64,000 nucleotides of DNA from JACVRM01 sp963755085. GTDB taxonomy: Bacteria; Actinomycetota; Thermoleophilia; Gaiellales; Gaiellaceae. The notes under the pieces were generated by a model. The model saw only the letters and a list, made by a program, of their open reading frames with translations. It was not told where the DNA came from and made no database searches. The stretch is taken from the NCBI GenBank assembly GCA_963755085.1, contig CAVWIN010000008.1, positions 62,001 through 126,000 of the forward strand, in the 5' to 3' direction. Position numbers and translations under genes: made by a program. This document shows, one piece after another, positions 16,499 through 25,861 of this stretch (the stretch's first letter is position 1; every line of letters begins with the position of its first letter).

Positions 16499-18142
16499 TC
16501 ACGGAGCCGGGGCGTCCTCGCGCCCCGGCTCGCACCTCGGCAGCTCCACCACGAACGTGGCGCCCGCGCCGGGCTCGGAGCTGACGCCGAGGCGACCGCC
16601 CATGCGCTCGACGAGCTCGCGCGAGATATAGAGGCCGAGGCCCGTGCCGCCCGGCGCGTGCGTGAGTTGCGGGTCGGCGCGGAAGAACTTCTCGAAGATG
16701 CGGTCCTGGTCGGCGAGCGGGATGCCCGGCCCGGAGTCGCTGACGAGCACGCGGACAGCCCCGTTGGCGGGCTCGACGCGCACGGCGACCGCGCCCTCCC
16801 CGCCGTATTTGAGCGCGTTGTCGAGCAGGTTCACGAGCACCTGCTGGAGGCGGTCACCATCGGCCGACGCGGTGGTATCGCCTGCCTCGACCTCCACCTC
16901 GAGCGCCGGGGCCATCGTGCGGACGGCGGCACGGGCGAGCTCGGCGACGTCGACGAGCTCGGGCTCGATGCGGGCCGCGCCGCGGTCGAGCTGGCTCGTG
17001 AGCAGCACCTCCTCGGTGATCTGACTCAGTCGCGTGGCCTGCTGCGCGATCACCTCGACCAGCTCGCGCTGGCGCCCGCGGTCGAACTCGACGTCCTCGC
17101 GCAGCAGCGTGAGGGCAGCGCCGTAGATCGCCGCCATCGGTGTGCGCAGCTCGTGGGAGATCGTCGTGATGAAGTCGCTCTTCGCCTCCTCCAGCCGCCG
17201 GTCGCCGGTGACGTCGCGGAATGCGTAGACGACCCCAGGCGTCGCGCGGACGGCCACGAACGAAAGCCAGAGCTCGCGCCCGCCGACGGAGACCGGCAGG
17301 GTGACCGGATGGGCCGCCGACCTGGCGCCGGCCGGAGGCACCCGGTCGGCGATCGCTTCCCAGTCGGGGAAGGCCTCGGCCGCGGGCCTGTCCCGGACGG
17401 ACGCGGCGCGTAGGCCGAGGAGAAGCTCGGCGCCGTGGTTCCAGAAGCGAACGCGGCCCTCGTCGTCGACGAGGAAGATGCCGTCGCCGACCGCCTCGAG
17501 CACCGCAGCGGCCTGGGCACGCTCGGCAGCGACGGCGCGCGCGGCCGCCTCGGCCGCCGCCAGGCGGCGCTGCTCCTTCTGCAGGCGGGCGTGCCGGACG
17601 GCGATCGCCGTCTGGGTGACGATGCCCTCGAGCACCTCGAGCTGCTCGGGCGCGTACGTCACGCGGTCGCTCATCAGCTGGACGACGCCGACGACTCGGC
17701 CCTCGAGCTTGATCGGCACCATCATGGCCGCCTGCGCCGCCGGCGGGCCGGTCTCGGGGATCCTCTTGAGCTCGCCCCCGGCGTCGACCTGGTAGTAGGT
17801 GCCCTCGTCCTTGACCTGCTCGCGGACGTCGTTCACGAGCAGCGACTCGCCGGACATGATCACGCGGCTCTGCATGCCGCCCCCCTCGCGGTTCAGCGGC
17901 ATCGGCGGGAAGATCGACGCGTCGAGCCGCTCGCCGTCGGCCCACGCGTATTCGCAGTGGAACACCTCGGTCTCCGTGTCGAACGAGGAGACGATCACGC
18001 CGTCGTGCTGGATGACGTCGGCGAGCAGCTCGTGGAAGCGGTCGTAGACGCCCTCCGGCTCGAGCGTCGCGCCCAGCTCACGCGCGACGTGCAGCAGCAG
18101 CTCGGCCAGGTCGGCCTTGCGCTGGAGCTCGGATGCTCCCAT
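16499..18142 (-). CDS. GAF-PAS sensor histidine kinase
   Basis: The 547-residue protein has no membrane segment and should be cytoplasmic. A GAF domain (about 1-180) ends in a short coiled coil rich in Ala/Glu/Arg. A PAS domain (about 205-320; GDGIFLVDDEGRVRFWN) follows, then HisKA with the phosphorylated His in FITTISHELRTPM, and an ATPase domain with NLLDNALKYGG, DSGPGIP and GTGLGLYISREL. It autophosphorylates in response to a small ligand, light or redox state and passes phosphate to a response regulator that is not nearby. ATG 18142 is chosen because upstream sequence is the antisense of the divergent BTAD gene. It is an orphan kinase. Confidence 0.9.
   Translation of the reverse strand: MGASELQRKADLAELLLHVARELGATLEPEGVYDRFHELLADVIQHDGVIVSSFDTETEVFHCEYAWADGERLDASIFPPMPLNREGGGMQSRVIMSGESLLVNDVREQVKDEGTYYQVDAGGELKRIPETGPPAAQAAMMVPIKLEGRVVGVVQLMSDRVTYAPEQLEVLEGIVTQTAIAVRHARLQKEQRRLAAAEAAARAVAAERAQAAAVLEAVGDGIFLVDDEGRVRFWNHGAELLLGLRAASVRDRPAAEAFPDWEAIADRVPPAGARSAAHPVTLPVSVGGRELWLSFVAVRATPGVVYAFRDVTGDRRLEEAKSDFITTISHELRTPMAAIYGAALTLLREDVEFDRGRQRELVEVIAQQATRLSQITEEVLLTSQLDRGAARIEPELVDVAELARAAVRTMAPALEVEVEAGDTTASADGDRLQQVLVNLLDNALKYGGEGAVAVRVEPANGAVRVLVSDSGPGIPLADQDRIFEKFFRADPQLTHAPGGTGLGLYISRELVERMGGRLGVSSEPGAGATFVVELPRCEPGREDAPAP
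16504..16531. terminator. Perfect GC-rich hairpin between convergent genes
   Basis: Arms of 11 bases (16504-16514 and 16521-16531, GAGCCGGGGCG and its complement) flank a 6-base loop. The hairpin begins 12 bases after the stop of the rightward hypothetical gene, but lies inside the last codons of the leftward histidine kinase (tail EPGRE). It could end rightward transcription while being part of a coding region on the other strand. There is no U-tract. Confidence 0.6.
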
Positions 18143-18202
18143 CGCCGCCGACGGTACCGCAGCGTGTTGACCGCCGCCTCCCCCGCTGATTACGTGGACC
18201 GA

Positions 18203-21200
18203 GTGGAGTTTCGGATCCTCGGGCCGCTCGAGATCGGCGACGGCGAGCGGGTGCTCGCGCTCGGCGGCGCGAAGCGCCGCGCCGTCGCCGCGCTGCTGCT
18301 CCTGCACGCAAACCGCGTCGTCGCGGCCGAGCAGCTGATCGACGGCGTGTGGGGCGACGAGCCGCCGCCCTCCGCGGCGGGGTCGCTCCAGAACCACGTG
18401 CTCCGGCTTCGACGCGAGCTGGGCGGCCGGCTCGTGACGCAGGCGCCCGGGTACCTGATCCGCACCGAGCCGGGCGAGCTCGACCTCGAGCGCTTCCGGC
18501 GGCTCGTGGAGGGTGCGCGCGCGGCTGAGCCGGCCGCGGCCGCCGAGGCCCTGCGCGAAGCGCTCGCGCTGTGGCGCGGCGTGCCGCTGGCCGACCTGGC
18601 CGGCGAGCCGGCCGCGGCCGCTGCGGCCCATCTCGGCGAGCTGCGCCTCGAGGCGCTCGAGCGCCGGATCGACGCCGACCTCGCGCTCGGCCGGCAGGCC
18701 GAGGTGATCCCCGAGCTCGAGGAGCTCGTCGCGGAGGAGCCGTTCCGCGAGCGCTTTCGTGCGCAGCTCGTGCTGGCGCTCTACCGCGCCGGGCGGCAGG
18801 CGGACGCGCTCGCCACCTACGCCGCCGCCCGCGAGACCCTTGTCGACGAGCTGGGCACGGAGCCGGGCGAGGAGCTGCAGGAGCTCCAGCGCGCGATCCT
18901 GCAGCAGGACCCGGCGCTCGGCGGCCCCGTCGAGGCGCCTGCTGCCGAGGCGCCCCGGGTCGAGCCCTCGCGGAAGACGGTGACGGTTCTGCTCGGCGAT
19001 CTCGTCGCAGACGGCGAGGACCCCGAGGCGCGGCGCGAGCTGCTGCGCCGTGCGCGCGAGCAGGCGAACGGCGTGGTCGTGCGGCACGGGGGCCAACCCG
19101 GCCATACGGCCGACGACCGCGTGCTCGGCCTCTTCGGCATCCCGGCCGCGCGGGAGGATGACGCGCTGCGCGCAGTGCGAGCGGCGTGCGACCTGCGTGC
19201 CGCCGGGATCGCGGCGCGCCTCGGGGTCGCGACGGGCGATGTGATCACAGGTGACCCCGGACGCGGCGAGCCGCTCGCGTCCGGCCGGCCGCTCGAAGAG
19301 GCCGACCGGCTGCGCGGCGACGCCGCCCCCACGGAGGTTCTCGTCGGCCCACGGACGTGGAGGCTGGTCCGCCACGCCGTCGAGGCCGTGGCGCGCGACG
19401 GAGCGCATGCCGTCGGCGCCGTCGTCGGCGACGACGCCGTCGTCCGCCATCTCGATGCGCCCTTCGTCGGCCGGGAGGACGAGCTGGACGAGGTTCTTGC
19501 TGCGTTCCGGCGAGTCAAACGTGACGGCCGCGCGCGGCTGGTCACTGTCTTCGGCTCGCCGGGGGTCGGCAAGACCCGGCTCGCGCGCGAGGCGCTGGCG
19601 CGGCTCGAGACGGACGCGACGTGCCTGGTGGGCCGGACGCCGGCGTCGGGCAGCGCGCCCACGTACGCACCACTCCGCGACGCCCTGGCACCCGTCGCCG
19701 GCGGTTCGATCGGAACGTGGGCGGCCGAGGTGCTCGCGGACGACGCCGACGCGAGCGCCGCGATCGAGCTCGTCGCGGCCGCGGTCGGCGAGGCCGGGTC
19801 GAGCGGGCCGGTCGAGGACACCGCATGGGCCGTCCGGCGGCTGCTCGAGGCGCTCGCCCGCCGCGCGCCGGTCGTCCTCATGCTCGAGGACCTCCACTGG
19901 GCGCCGCCGGCATTCCTCGATCTTGTCGAGCACGTCGCCGGCCTGGCACGTGGGTCGATCCTCGTGCTCGCCCTCGCCCGGCCCGAGCTCCTCGACACGC
20001 GTCCGGACTGGGCCGGCGGACGGCTCAGCACGACGACCCTCCTCCTGGACTCGCTCGCCGAGCCGGACGCCCGCCGGCTGCTGGCGGAGCTCGACGCGGG
20101 CTCAGACCTCGCCGACGAGCGGCGCAGCAGGATCCTCGCCGCTGCCGGCGGGAACCCGCTCTTCCTCGAGCAGCTCGTTGCCGCCGCGCGGGACAGCGAC
20201 GACGCGGCGATCCCGGACAGCATCCACGCCCTGCTCGCCGCACGTCTGGACGCGCTCGGCGACGACGAGCGCCGCGTCGTGCAGGCAGCAGCCGTGTGCG
20301 GCCTGTCGTTTCCGGTCGCGATCGTGGAGCGCCTGGCCGAGCGCGATGCCGACGGAATCCTGAACGGGCTTGCCCGGCGGGATTTCGTCGAGCCGGATGT
20401 CCCGCGAATGCCCGGCGAGCGCCGCTGGGCGTTCCGCCACGCACTGCTTCGGGACGAGGCGTACGCGAGCATTCCCAAGCGGCGGCGCGCCACGCTGCAT
20501 GAGCGAGTGGCGGCGATCGTGCTCGAGCTCGCCGGGAACTCGGGCCTCGACGTCGAGGAGGTCGTCGGCGGCCACCTCGACGCGGCGTACCGTGCGCTCG
20601 CCGAGGTCGCGCCGGCGGCGCCCGAGGGATCCGAGCTCGCACGCGCGGCCGCATCTCACCTCGCCGCGGCCGGAAAGCGCGCGCACAACGAGATGGACGT
20701 CCGCGGCGCGGCACGGCTCCTCGGCAGGGCGGCCGAGCTGCTGCCAGTCGACGACCCGGCGCGGATGGCGTTCGTGCCACTGCTCGTCGACGCGCTCTCG
20801 TGGACTGGCGAAGGACGCGCCGCCGAGCTGGTGATCGACGAGGCGATCGCCGCGGCGGACCCGACGGACGAGCACCTCCTCGCACGGCTCACCGTCACCC
20901 GCGAGTGCCTGCTGCTCTGGGACCAGACGCGCAGCGACTGGGCCGACGTCATCGACGGCCTCCGCCGTCGGATTCGCGTGCTCGAGGCGGCCGACGACCA
21001 CGAGATGCTCGCCTTCGCACACGTCGGGCTGTTCATCGCGCTCGAGCGCCAGCCGGCCGTCTGGGAGGACCACGACTACCTCCTCACGGCGGCCCGGCAT
21101 GCCCGGCTGTCCGGTGCGCGCTCGCTCGAGAGCTACGCCGTGAGCTGGCTCTGCGTGGTTGCCCGACGCGGTCCGTGGACGCTCCCCGAGGCGCGGCGGT

Positions 21201-21877
21201 TCGTCCAGTCCGTGCTCGACGACCCGCCGACGCGGTTCGCGCGGGGCGCCGCGCTGGGGGCCGTCGCCAATCTCGAGGCGATGGAGGGCCGCTTCGACGA
21301 GGCACGCATCCTTGCGCGCGAGAGTCATGAGATGTGGGAGGACGAGGGGATGGACGCGACGGCCGCCGCCGATCTCATCCAGGTCGCCGACATCGAGCTC
21401 ATGGCGGGCGACTACGCCGGCGCGGTGCCCGTCCTCCGCGAAGCCGTCGAACGGCTCGAGGACAGCGAGGAGCCGTTCAGTCTCATCAACGCCGCGTGGC
21501 GGCTCGCCATGGCGCACGAGCGCCTAGGCGAGACGACCGAGGCGGCTGCGCTCCTCGACCGGGCGCGCGAGGCAGACGGCGGGGTCTTCGCCGGCGCCTG
21601 GTGCGACACCGTCGAGGCGGCGCTCGCAGCGCGGAGCGGAGCGACCGAGACCGCGCTCCGCCTCCTCGACAGCGCTACGGCCGCGATCGCAGCGGGCCCG
21701 TCGGCGAGCTTCGGCGCCGACACGTATCTCTACGCCGCAGACGCCGCCGCGCTTGCAGGTGACGAGACGCGCGAGGCTGAGTACCTGCGCCGCGCGGCGG
21801 ACCTCGCCGGCTCGATGGGGTATGTCCTGGCCGAGCGCCGCGCGCGCGAGCGGCTCTACGCGGCCGAGGCGCGATAG
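18203..21877 (+). CDS. BTAD/AAA large transcriptional regulator with degenerate cyclase-like domain
   Basis: The 1224-residue protein starts at GTG 18203 (EFRILGPLEIGDGE), the usual first strand of the winged-helix domain of SARP/AfsR regulators. Residues about 1-95 are that DNA-binding domain, and 95-245 the BTAD helical domain. A class III cyclase-like region (about 255-410) follows, but its first metal motif reads LLGDLVADGED and the second TADDRVLGLFG, and the catalytic Asn/Arg stretch is not evident, so it should not make cAMP. The ATPase has Walker A GSPGVGKTRLA and Walker B LMLEDLHW. The rest is TPR-like to the end. It is a one-component regulator. It overlaps the convergent metalloprotease gene by 22 bases. 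Confidence 0.87.
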   Translation: MEFRILGPLEIGDGERVLALGGAKRRAVAALLLLHANRVVAAEQLIDGVWGDEPPPSAAGSLQNHVLRLRRELGGRLVTQAPGYLIRTEPGELDLERFRRLVEGARAAEPAAAAEALREALALWRGVPLADLAGEPAAAAAAHLGELRLEALERRIDADLALGRQAEVIPELEELVAEEPFRERFRAQLVLALYRAGRQADALATYAAARETLVDELGTEPGEELQELQRAILQQDPALGGPVEAPAAEAPRVEPSRKTVTVLLGDLVADGEDPEARRELLRRAREQANGVVVRHGGQPGHTADDRVLGLFGIPAAREDDALRAVRAACDLRAAGIAARLGVATGDVITGDPGRGEPLASGRPLEEADRLRGDAAPTEVLVGPRTWRLVRHAVEAVARDGAHAVGAVVGDDAVVRHLDAPFVGREDELDEVLAAFRRVKRDGRARLVTVFGSPGVGKTRLAREALARLETDATCLVGRTPASGSAPTYAPLRDALAPVAGGSIGTWAAEVLADDADASAAIELVAAAVGEAGSSGPVEDTAWAVRRLLEALARRAPVVLMLEDLHWAPPAFLDLVEHVAGLARGSILVLALARPELLDTRPDWAGGRLSTTTLLLDSLAEPDARRLLAELDAGSDLADERRSRILAAAGGNPLFLEQLVAAARDSDDAAIPDSIHALLAARLDALGDDERRVVQAAAVCGLSFPVAIVERLAERDADGILNGLARRDFVEPDVPRMPGERRWAFRHALLRDEAYASIPKRRRATLHERVAAIVLELAGNSGLDVEEVVGGHLDAAYRALAEVAPAAPEGSELARAAASHLAAAGKRAHNEMDVRGAARLLGRAAELLPVDDPARMAFVPLLVDALSWTGEGRAAELVIDEAIAAADPTDEHLLARLTVTRECLLLWDQTRSDWADVIDGLRRRIRVLEAADDHEMLAFAHVGLFIALERQPAVWEDHDYLLTAARHARLSGARSLESYAVSWLCVVARRGPWTLPEARRFVQSVLDDPPTRFARGAALGAVANLEAMEGRFDEARILARESHEMWEDEGMDATAAADLIQVADIELMAGDYAGAVPVLREAVERLEDSEEPFSLINAAWRLAMAHERLGETTEAAALLDRAREADGGVFAGAWCDTVEAALAARSGATETALRLLDSATAAIAAGPSASFGADTYLYAADAAALAGDETREAEYLRRAADLAGSMGYVLAERRARERLYAAEAR

Positions 21878-23079
21878 CGGACGGCGCCGGCCGTGCCGCC
21901 GTTGGCCACGACGAGCGTCGGCCGCTCGTAGCGGTCACTCGCTCGGAGCGCGGCCGGGATACGAAAGGTCAACGTCCCGCCGACCGTCCGCGCGGCCAGG
22001 CGGCGCTCGACCGACGGCTCCCCGGCTCGCGGGCTGGCGACGGCATAGCTGAGGACGGCCTCGCCGCGGCCGCGCGTGAACCGGAGCGTGAGCGACCTCG
22101 TCCGGGGCGAAAGCCGCACGAAGTCGATTGCCAGGGGGGCGACCGACGCGCTGCGCGCGCGGCTGAGCTCTGGCAGGTGCTGGAGCCGGTCGCCGTACTC
22201 GCCAGCCACCCAGGCGGCGTAGCCGCCGAACGCGCGGGCGAACGGCCGGTGCGTGACCCGCCCGTACAGCGCCGCCAGCGCCGCCGCCTGGCGCTCCGGG
22301 TGACGGGCGATCTCGCCGAGGTATGCCGGGAGCAGCGGCGGCTGCCGCTCGTCGAGGTAGTGCCAGAGCAGCTGCGCGCCGTAGCTCTGCGCGGTGACCG
22401 GCTGCCGCGGCGCGGCGAGCCAGTGCCGGAGCTGCAGGGACGAGACGATGTCCTCGACCTCCGGGAACACCCGGGTCTCCATCGCCGCGGCGGTGCCTTC
22501 GAGCACCCATTCTTCGAGCGGCGGCTCGTCGCGGAAGTAGGAGAACTGGACGAGGTGGAAGAGTTCGTGGGCGACGGTGCCGTCGAGGCTGCCGAGGCTG
22601 GCCGTCGGGCTCGGATCGAGCCAGTTCGACACGGCGAGGAAGCCGCCGCCGTCGGCGTCGGCCGCGGGGAAGGCGACGCCGAAGTAGCCGGCCGCGAAGC
22701 GCGAGATGTAGATGTCGGGCCGCGCGTCCGGGCCGCCGGCGTCCGCGATGACGCTCGCGAAGCCGCGCCGCTCGTAGTAGGCCAGGGCCGTGTCGGCGGC
22801 GGCACCGACGCGCTCGACGTAGTCGGGCACGCCGTCGGCGTCGTCGTCGTTCAGCGGCGGGGCGCTGACACCGAGGGTCACGTAGTGGACGACGGCGCGC
22901 TCCGACGAGTACGTGCGCGCCGGCGTGACGTAGTCGTTGAAGACCTGGATCGCGTTCGGCGCCGCCGCCTCGGCGGTCGCCGAGACGGCGTCGGGGCGCT
23001 GCCGCTTGGCCGCGGTCGCCGCCGGGGCGAGGGCAGCCGCGAGGAGGAGTGCCGTGAGGATCGTGCCGAGCCGTTTCAT
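21856..23079 (-). CDS. Secreted putative metalloprotease, MXAN_6640-like
   Basis: The 407-residue protein has a signal peptide (KRLGTILTALLLAAALAPAATAA) and should be exported. The zinc motif is VAHELFHLVQF near residue 170, with a possible third ligand in the EWVLEGTAAAME segment about 25 residues later, where gluzincins place a Glu. An aspartate-rich segment (LNDDDADGVPDYVE) resembles a calcium-binding loop. This architecture matches the MXAN_6640 family of putative metalloproteases. The C-terminal 90 residues look like a beta domain (RSLTLRFTRGRGEAVLSY). Target proteins are unknown. Its end overlaps the BTAD gene. Confidence 0.75.
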   Translation of the reverse strand: MKRLGTILTALLLAAALAPAATAAKRQRPDAVSATAEAAAPNAIQVFNDYVTPARTYSSERAVVHYVTLGVSAPPLNDDDADGVPDYVERVGAAADTALAYYERRGFASVIADAGGPDARPDIYISRFAAGYFGVAFPAADADGGGFLAVSNWLDPSPTASLGSLDGTVAHELFHLVQFSYFRDEPPLEEWVLEGTAAAMETRVFPEVEDIVSSLQLRHWLAAPRQPVTAQSYGAQLLWHYLDERQPPLLPAYLGEIARHPERQAAALAALYGRVTHRPFARAFGGYAAWVAGEYGDRLQHLPELSRARSASVAPLAIDFVRLSPRTRSLTLRFTRGRGEAVLSYAVASPRAGEPSVERRLAARTVGGTLTFRIPAALRASDRYERPTLVVANGGTAGAVRYRASAA

Positions 23080-23143
23080 CGGCCCAAGCGTCGCGCGGCG
23101 CGGTCACAGCGCTCTCACCGCCGGCTCACAGGCGCTCACAAGC

Positions 23144-23178
23144 CGGGCTGCGGCCGGGACCCCGCCGGCCGCAGCCCG
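23144..23178 (-). terminator. Strong hairpin downstream of the cupredoxin-like gene
   Basis: Arms CGGGCTGCGGCCGG (23144-23157) and its complement (23165-23178) form a 14-base-pair stem with a 7-base loop. It sits 16 bases past the stop of the leftward gene at 23194 and before the start of the next leftward gene at 23079, so it most likely ends transcription of the former. There is no clear U-run. Confidence 0.65.
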
Positions 23179-23193
23179 TCTGGTGGGGAGGAG

Positions 23194-24063
23194 CTACTTC
23201 ACGATGAAGTTGCTGTGCGCGTCGATGTAGTCGGGGCCGGTCTGGTCATCCGACATCACCGCGCGCAGCTTGGTGCCACGGGCGAACGGCTCGGTGACCG
23301 TCTTCACGGCGATCGAGTCTGTCCTGGCGATCGTCCCCAGCTGGGTGTCTCCGACCGGCACCCAGCCGGTGCCGTTGACATAGCGCGTGATCTGCACGGT
23401 CTGGCCGGCGAGCGCCTTGTTCGAGAGCACGACGATAAGGAACCGGTCGGCGCCGACCTTCTGGAACGTGATCCGCGGGCGCACCGCGACGGCGAGCTTG
23501 CCGCTGGAGACGGCGCCGTACTGCACCTGGTACTCGGTGAGGGCGCGCGGCTGGACGCGCAGCGACCAGGCGCCGTTCGTGGTCGTGGTGACGTCGACGC
23601 GCGAGACCGGCTCGCCCGCCGGCCGCACGTAGACGGTCACCGTCTCGCCGGCCGTCTTCGTCGACGTCGCGCCCGAGAGCGTGACCGAGTCGCCGAAGAT
23701 GGCGATGTTCCGGTTCGCCGACAGCGTGACCGAGCGCTGGACGGCCGGCGTCACCGTGACGGTGCCGTCAAACGTCTTCTCCTTCGCAGCGGGGTCGGTG
23801 TAGGTGAACGTGCCGGGGGTCGCGAACGTGCACGACGACGACTGCTGCGGTTGCAGCGCGAGGTTGCACGTCGTCTTGTCGACGACGACGGAGTGCTCCA
23901 CCGTGTCGGAGTTCTTCCAGCTGACGGCATTGCCGGCCTCGACCGTTACCGCCTTCGGGTTGGGCCCGGTCTTCGTGATGTCGACCCCGGCCGTCTCGGC
24001 GATCGCCGCGGAGGTGGCGAGCAGCGCGGCGAGCGCCGCCAGGGCCGTGATGAGCTTCTTCAT
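23194..24063 (-). CDS. Secreted cupredoxin-domain protein
   Basis: The 289-residue product has a signal peptide ending near AAIAETAG. Residues about 25-105 resemble a plastocyanin-like domain: VEAGNAVSWKNSDTVEHSVVVD supplies one histidine, and SSSCTFATPGTFTYTD a cysteine. The second histidine and the methionine that usually follow that cysteine are not evident, so copper binding is doubtful. Residues 110-289 form two beta-rich repeats of an extracellular immunoglobulin-like kind (SVTLSGATSTKTAGETVTVYV). It is divergent from the beta-propeller gene, and the 161-base gap holds a GAACAAAGTTC dyad at 24142-24152 in a locally AT-rich stretch, a likely promoter or operator area. Confidence 0.7.
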   Translation of the reverse strand: MKKLITALAALAALLATSAAIAETAGVDITKTGPNPKAVTVEAGNAVSWKNSDTVEHSVVVDKTTCNLALQPQQSSSCTFATPGTFTYTDPAAKEKTFDGTVTVTPAVQRSVTLSANRNIAIFGDSVTLSGATSTKTAGETVTVYVRPAGEPVSRVDVTTTTNGAWSLRVQPRALTEYQVQYGAVSSGKLAVAVRPRITFQKVGADRFLIVVLSNKALAGQTVQITRYVNGTGWVPVGDTQLGTIARTDSIAVKTVTEPFARGTKLRAVMSDDQTGPDYIDAHSNFIVK

Positions 24064-24224
24064 ATGTCGGGACCTCCTCTGGTCTCTGTCCGCAGGGAGG
24101 TACCCGCAGCAGATGCGCGCCCATCACATCCATCGCGATACGAACAAAGTTCTTACAAGCGGTGTAATGACAGCGCCGCCTCCGGGACTGGACGCCAAAC
24201 AGCAGGGGTCGGCAAGGAGCAGCA

Positions 24225-25250
24225 ATGACTCGGAACCCAGCGGTATACGTCCAAACGAACGACGCGGCGACCAACGAGGTGCTCGCGTTCGCCCGCGGCG
24301 CCGACGGTGCGCTCGCCGCCGGCGAGCGGTACGTGACCGGCGGACGCGGCACCGGCAAGCCGCATCTCGCCTCCCAGAGCTCCGTCGTGCTCGACTCGAG
24401 CGGCGACTGGCTGCTGGTCGCGAATGCCGGCAGCGACGACATCACCCTCTTCGCCGTCGTCGACGCCGGGCTCAGCCTCGCCGACCAGATCGCCTCGGGC
24501 GGCTCGGCGCCGACGAGTGTCGCCGTCCACGGCTCGCTCGTCTACGTCCTGAACAACGGCTCGGCGTCGCTCAGCGGCTTCCGGATCGAGGACGCCGGTC
24601 TGGTGGCGATCGCCGACTCGGCGCGGTCACTCAGCTCGCCCGACGCGGACGGCGCACAGGTGGCGTTCAGCCCGGACGGGAAGACACTCGTCGTCACCGA
24701 GCGCGGCACGAACAGCATCTCGAGCTTCGCCGTGCGCCCCGACGGCGGCCTTGACGGGCCGTCGACGATCCCGTCGGCGGGCGCCACGCCATACGGGTTC
24801 GACTTCGCCGGCGACGCGCTGGTCGTCACCGAGGCGTTCGGCGGCGCCGTCGGCGCCGCGGCTGCGTCCTCGTACACGGTCGCGGAGCCGGGTAGGCTCG
24901 CGCCCGTGAGCGGCTCGGTTGCCGACACCCGCAGCGAGGTCTGCTGGGCCGTCGTGACCCGCGACGGACGCTACGCATTCGTCACGAACTTCGGCGACGG
25001 CACGATCTCGAGCTACACGGTCGGCGACGGCGGCGCGCTCGAGCTGCTGGAGCCGGTCGCAGCGTCCACCCGGCTTGGCGAGAAGGGCATCCGCGACGAG
25101 GCCCTGACCCCGGACGGGCGCTTCCTCTACGCGATCGACGCCGACGCCCAGCGCCTCTTCGGCTGGACGGTCGGGCCCGACGGCGGCCTGTCGCCGGTGG
25201 GCGAGATCGCCGGCGTGCCGGACACGGTGGCGGGACTGGCGGCGAGCTGA
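24225..25250 (+). CDS. Beta-propeller lactonase-like protein, copy 1
   Basis: The 341-residue protein consists of repeated blades (GDWLLVANAGSDDITLF, GSLVYVLNNGSASLSGF, GRYAFVTNFGDGTISSY, GRFLYAIDADAQRLFGW), as in the 6-phosphogluconolactonase-like (YbhE/lactonase) beta-propellers. There is no signal peptide, so it is probably cytoplasmic. An AAGGAGC site lies 6-7 bases before ATG 24225. Its stop overlaps the ATG of the following oxidase gene (TGATG), so it heads the operon of the first unit. The catalytic role is not certain; propellers of this kind can be lactonases or binding scaffolds. It differs from copy 2 at three residues. Confidence 0.82.
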   Translation: MTRNPAVYVQTNDAATNEVLAFARGADGALAAGERYVTGGRGTGKPHLASQSSVVLDSSGDWLLVANAGSDDITLFAVVDAGLSLADQIASGGSAPTSVAVHGSLVYVLNNGSASLSGFRIEDAGLVAIADSARSLSSPDADGAQVAFSPDGKTLVVTERGTNSISSFAVRPDGGLDGPSTIPSAGATPYGFDFAGDALVVTEAFGGAVGAAAASSYTVAEPGRLAPVSGSVADTRSEVCWAVVTRDGRYAFVTNFGDGTISSYTVGDGGALELLEPVAASTRLGEKGIRDEALTPDGRFLYAIDADAQRLFGWTVGPDGGLSPVGEIAGVPDTVAGLAAS

Positions 25251-25853
25251 TGCCCGTCATCTCTCGCGGCTTCCACGGCCGCCACCAGGACGAACCGTCC
25301 GACCGGGTTCCGCCGGGCCAGTACGTCACCGGCGATTTTCCGGTTCTCTCCGCCGGGCCGACGCCCGCACGTCCACCTGGACTCGTGGACGTTCGAGATC
25401 CAGCGCGGCGGCGATCTCCTCGCCTCGTGGACCTGGGACGAGTTCCAGGCCCTCCCGCGCGAGAGGGTCACGCAGGACATCCACTGCGTCACCAAGTGGT
25501 CCAAGCTCGACACGACGTGGGAAGGCGTGTCGGTCGACACGCTGCTGGAGGGCGTCGACGACGACTCGGCCTACGTCCTCGCCTACTCCTACGGGGGCTA
25601 CGACACGAACCTGCCGCGCGACGACGTCAGCGACGGGAAGGCGTGGGTCGTCGACACGTTCGGCGGCGAGCCGCTCGACCCGGAGCACGGCGGCCCGGCA
25701 CGGCTGCTCGTCCCGCACCTCTACTTCTGGAAGAGCGCGAAGTGGGTGCGCGGCCTGATCATGCGCGACGAGGACGACCCCGGCTTCTGGGAGTCGAACG
25801 GCTACCACCTGCGCGGGGACCCGTGGCTGGAACAGCGGTACTGGGGCGACTGA
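25250..25853 (+). pseudogene. Sulfite-oxidase-like molybdoenzyme, copy 1, frameshifted
   Basis: This is the counterpart of the intact gene at 28973. It starts identically (PVISRGFHGRHQDEPSD) but has one extra base near 25367 (GACGCCCGCACG against GACGCCCCACG in copy 2). The frame is lost after about residue 39 and the rest, including the molybdenum-ligand cysteine region HCVTKWS, is in another frame to the stop at 25853. As read, no full-length enzyme can be made. It could be a true pseudogene or a consensus error. Confidence 0.85.
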
Positions 25854-25861
25854 CATGGCTC

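Noticed and set aside
17435..18202. Upstream extension of the BTAD regulator frame
   Set aside because: It is antisense to the histidine kinase; the winged-helix domain starts at GTG 18203.
18143..19933. N-terminal extension of the histidine kinase frame to 1144 codons
   Set aside because: The extension is exactly antisense to the winged-helix and BTAD coding region that starts at 18203, and the GAF domain begins at ATG 18142.
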